Origin: JBNKHG01 sp050290225
Lineage (GTDB): Bacteria; Pseudomonadota; Gammaproteobacteria; Pseudomonadales; Cellvibrionaceae
Assembly (NCBI GenBank): GCA_050290225.1
Contig: JBNKHG010000013.1
Coordinates: 62,001 to 126,000 of the forward strand
Reading direction: 5' to 3'
Length of the DNA: 64,000 bases
Shown: in pieces, positions 62,715 through 64,000 of the stretch
Numbering within the stretch: position 1 is the first letter of the stretch
Layout: every line of letters begins with the position of its first letter
The notes under the pieces: generated by a model
What the model saw: the letters and a program-made list of their open reading frames with translations, nothing else
What the model was told of the DNA's origin: nothing
Databases searched by the model: none
Made by a program: the position numbers and the translations under genes

Positions 62715-63088
62715 TGCAGTGGTTGGCCGTGGCTATTGGGGGAGCACTGGGGGCCATGGGGCGCTATGCCGTGACCGGCTATGCCTACCCCTTGTTCGAA
62801 AACCGTTTTCCGCTGGGAACACTGATTGTCAATGTGTTGGGCTCCCTGCTGATGGGGGTATTTTACGTGCTGATTATTGAAAGAGGTATCCTGCCGGCAG
62901 AGTGGCGAAATTTCCTCATGGCGGGATTCCTGGGTGCATTTACCACCTTCTCCACCTTTTCGCTGGATGCGTTGAACCTTTGGCAGAATGGGCATGTCAC
63001 AGCGGCCTTCGGTTACGTGGCGCTCAGTGTTTTCACCAGTTTGGTGGCAGTGGCCCTCTCCGTCAACCTGACGCTGAAGCTGCTATAG
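62714..63088 (+). CDS. crcB: Fluoride exporter CrcB/Fluc
   Basis: A 124-residue dual-topology fluoride channel with four membrane helices. The family motifs GGALGAMGRY, GTLIVNVLGSLLMG and GFLGAFTTFSTFS are intact, including the central Asn and the Phe/Thr pair. It is joined to rarA by a TAATG overlap. A fluoride riboswitch, common before crcB, is absent here because the gene is translated from the rarA message. Confidence 0.95.
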   Translation: MQWLAVAIGGALGAMGRYAVTGYAYPLFENRFPLGTLIVNVLGSLLMGVFYVLIIERGILPAEWRNFLMAGFLGAFTTFSTFSLDALNLWQNGHVTAAFGYVALSVFTSLVAVALSVNLTLKLL

Positions 63089-63147
63089 CATAGATTTTTC
63101 CTTGAATTTCCACATTTTCACAACTTTGAACGATTGTTGATAAAACC

Positions 63148-64000
63148 ATGTTAGATCCCAAACTTGTTCGCACCAATCCCGAAGCCGTTGCCGACGTGTT
63201 GAAAAAGCGCGGCTTTACCCTTGATGTTGCCCAACTGACCGCGCTGGAAGAGCAGCGCAAATCCGTGCAGGTGAAAACTGAGACTCTCCAGCAGGAACGC
63301 AACAGTCGCGCCAAAAATATCGGTAAAGCCAAGGCTGCCGGGGAGGACATTGCACCGTTGTTGCAGGAAGTGGATCAGCTAAAGCAGGATCTCGCTGCAG
63401 CGGAGAAAGAACTGGCCGTGGTCCAGTCGGCGCTCGATGAACTGTTGAGCGGTGTGCCCAATATCCCCGCTGACGAAGTCCCTGAAGGGCAGGATGAAGA
63501 TGATAATGTCGAGATCCGCACTTGGGGTACGCCCCGTACATTTGACTTTGAGATCAAGGATCACGTCGACCTCGGCGCCCGCAATAACGAACTGGATTTT
63601 GAAACTGCCACCAAATTGACCGGTGCCCGTTTCGCGGTAATGCGTGGCGGAATTGCCCGAATGCACCGGGCTCTGATCCAGTTTATGCTGGATGTGCACA
63701 TTGAGGAGCACGGCTACCAGGAGGTTCAGGTGCCGTTCGTGGTCAATAAGGATTCTCTGTACGGTACTGGCCAACTGCCCAAGTTTGAGGAAGATCTGTT
63801 CAAGCTGCGAGACGATCGAGACTTTTACCTGATCCCCACCGCCGAAGTGCCGGTGACCAATATACTGCGTAATGAGATTCTCGATACCTCGGTAGAGTTG
63901 CCGTTAAAAATGGTGTGTCACACGCCCTGTTTCCGCAGCGAGGCCGGGAGTCACGGTAAGGACACCCGCGGCATGATCCGACAGCACCAGTTCGAAAAAG
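63148..64000 (+). CDS. serS: Seryl-tRNA synthetase, 3' end outside the window
   Basis: The first 284 residues of SerRS are visible. A coiled-coil tRNA-binding arm covers about residues 28-100, then the class II catalytic domain begins: TAEVPVTN and the motif 2 region CFRSEAGSHGKDTRGMIRQH bind ATP and serine. The start ATG at 63148 has only a weak ribosome binding site. The family length is about 430, so about 145 residues lie beyond the edge. It is the last gene of the ftsK-lolA-rarA-crcB group, in the E. coli order. Confidence 0.97.
   Translation, partial: MLDPKLVRTNPEAVADVLKKRGFTLDVAQLTALEEQRKSVQVKTETLQQERNSRAKNIGKAKAAGEDIAPLLQEVDQLKQDLAAAEKELAVVQSALDELLSGVPNIPADEVPEGQDEDDNVEIRTWGTPRTFDFEIKDHVDLGARNNELDFETATKLTGARFAVMRGGIARMHRALIQFMLDVHIEEHGYQEVQVPFVVNKDSLYGTGQLPKFEEDLFKLRDDRDFYLIPTAEVPVTNILRNEILDTSVELPLKMVCHTPCFRSEAGSHGKDTRGMIRQHQFEK

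Noticed and set aside
1..64000. CRISPR array, tRNA, rRNA or complete insertion sequence
   Set aside because: No spaced identical repeats, no cloverleaf or rRNA-like stretches and no transposase or integrase gene were recognised by eye; a tRNA or Rfam scan would be needed to exclude small ones.

Overview
The window reads as chromosome of a gammaproteobacterium. Gene order combines two familiar neighbourhoods: the fatty-acid cluster yceF-yceD-rpmF-plsX-fabD-fabG-acpP-fabF-pabC-mltG-tmk-holB-pilZ-tatD and the cysB/cysH/thrH/pabB group follow the Pseudomonas order, while purB-hflD-mnmA-nudJ-rluE-icd and cspD-clpS-clpA-infA-aat-trxB-ftsK-lolA-rarA-serS follow the E. coli order. Together with a sphingomonad/marine-type TonB receptor and CoA-dependent phenylpropanoid genes, this suggests an aerobic, probably aquatic member of the Cellvibrionales/Pseudomonadales side of the class (inference; no rRNA is present to confirm it). 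No tRNA, rRNA, CRISPR array, complete insertion sequence or prophage was recognised.

Layout. 1-12.2 kb: Maf pyrophosphatase divergent from the lipid cluster, ending with DNA polymerase delta-prime, PilZ and TatD; a convergent rluA gene interrupts tmk-holB. 12.3-20.9 kb: nucleotide and central metabolism (dimeric dUTPase, malate dehydrogenase, peroxiredoxin) mixed with loose genes (GAF-AraC regulator, a yajC without secDF, D-cysteine desulfhydrase, fructosamine kinase, cN-I nucleotidase, UspA). 21-26.5 kb: sulfur assimilation (TauE-type permease, CysB, CysH with a thioredoxin-like neighbour) plus ThrH and PabB, with a large palindrome between the last two. 26.7-32.8 kb: Rieske protein, RraA, and a compact glyoxylate-shunt locus (aceA, LysR, glcB) with two dyads in the aceA-lysR gap. 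32.9-34.8 kb: secretin-like protein, PLD-like protein and GNAT acetyltransferase.

34.8-43.5 kb is an accessory island that looks more AT-rich than its surroundings. It holds MarR, a hydroxycinnamoyl-CoA hydratase-lyase, an acyl-CoA synthetase, an alpha/beta hydrolase, a 5'-truncated aromatic-acid transporter, a frameshifted NTF2-like gene and a TonB-dependent receptor. The reading is uptake and side-chain shortening of plant phenylpropanoids (ferulate or coumarate type), partly decayed. A perfect 49-bp palindrome lies between marR and the hydratase-lyase. A broken gene end marks the left border.

43.5-64 kb returns to conserved housekeeping: ribosomal oxygenase, purB to icd, then cspD and the full N-degron set (ClpS, ClpA, Bpt, Aat), thioredoxin reductase, FtsK, LolA, RarA, CrcB and the first part of serS, which runs off the window. 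The gap at 44.2-44.5 kb carries a 22-bp inverted repeat that no gene explains. The most interesting unexplained signals are noncoding: the 49-bp palindrome (35758), the 60-bp hairpin (25021), the 22-bp inverted repeat (44185/44354), the paired dyads at aceA and the promoter that sits on the yceD start codon.
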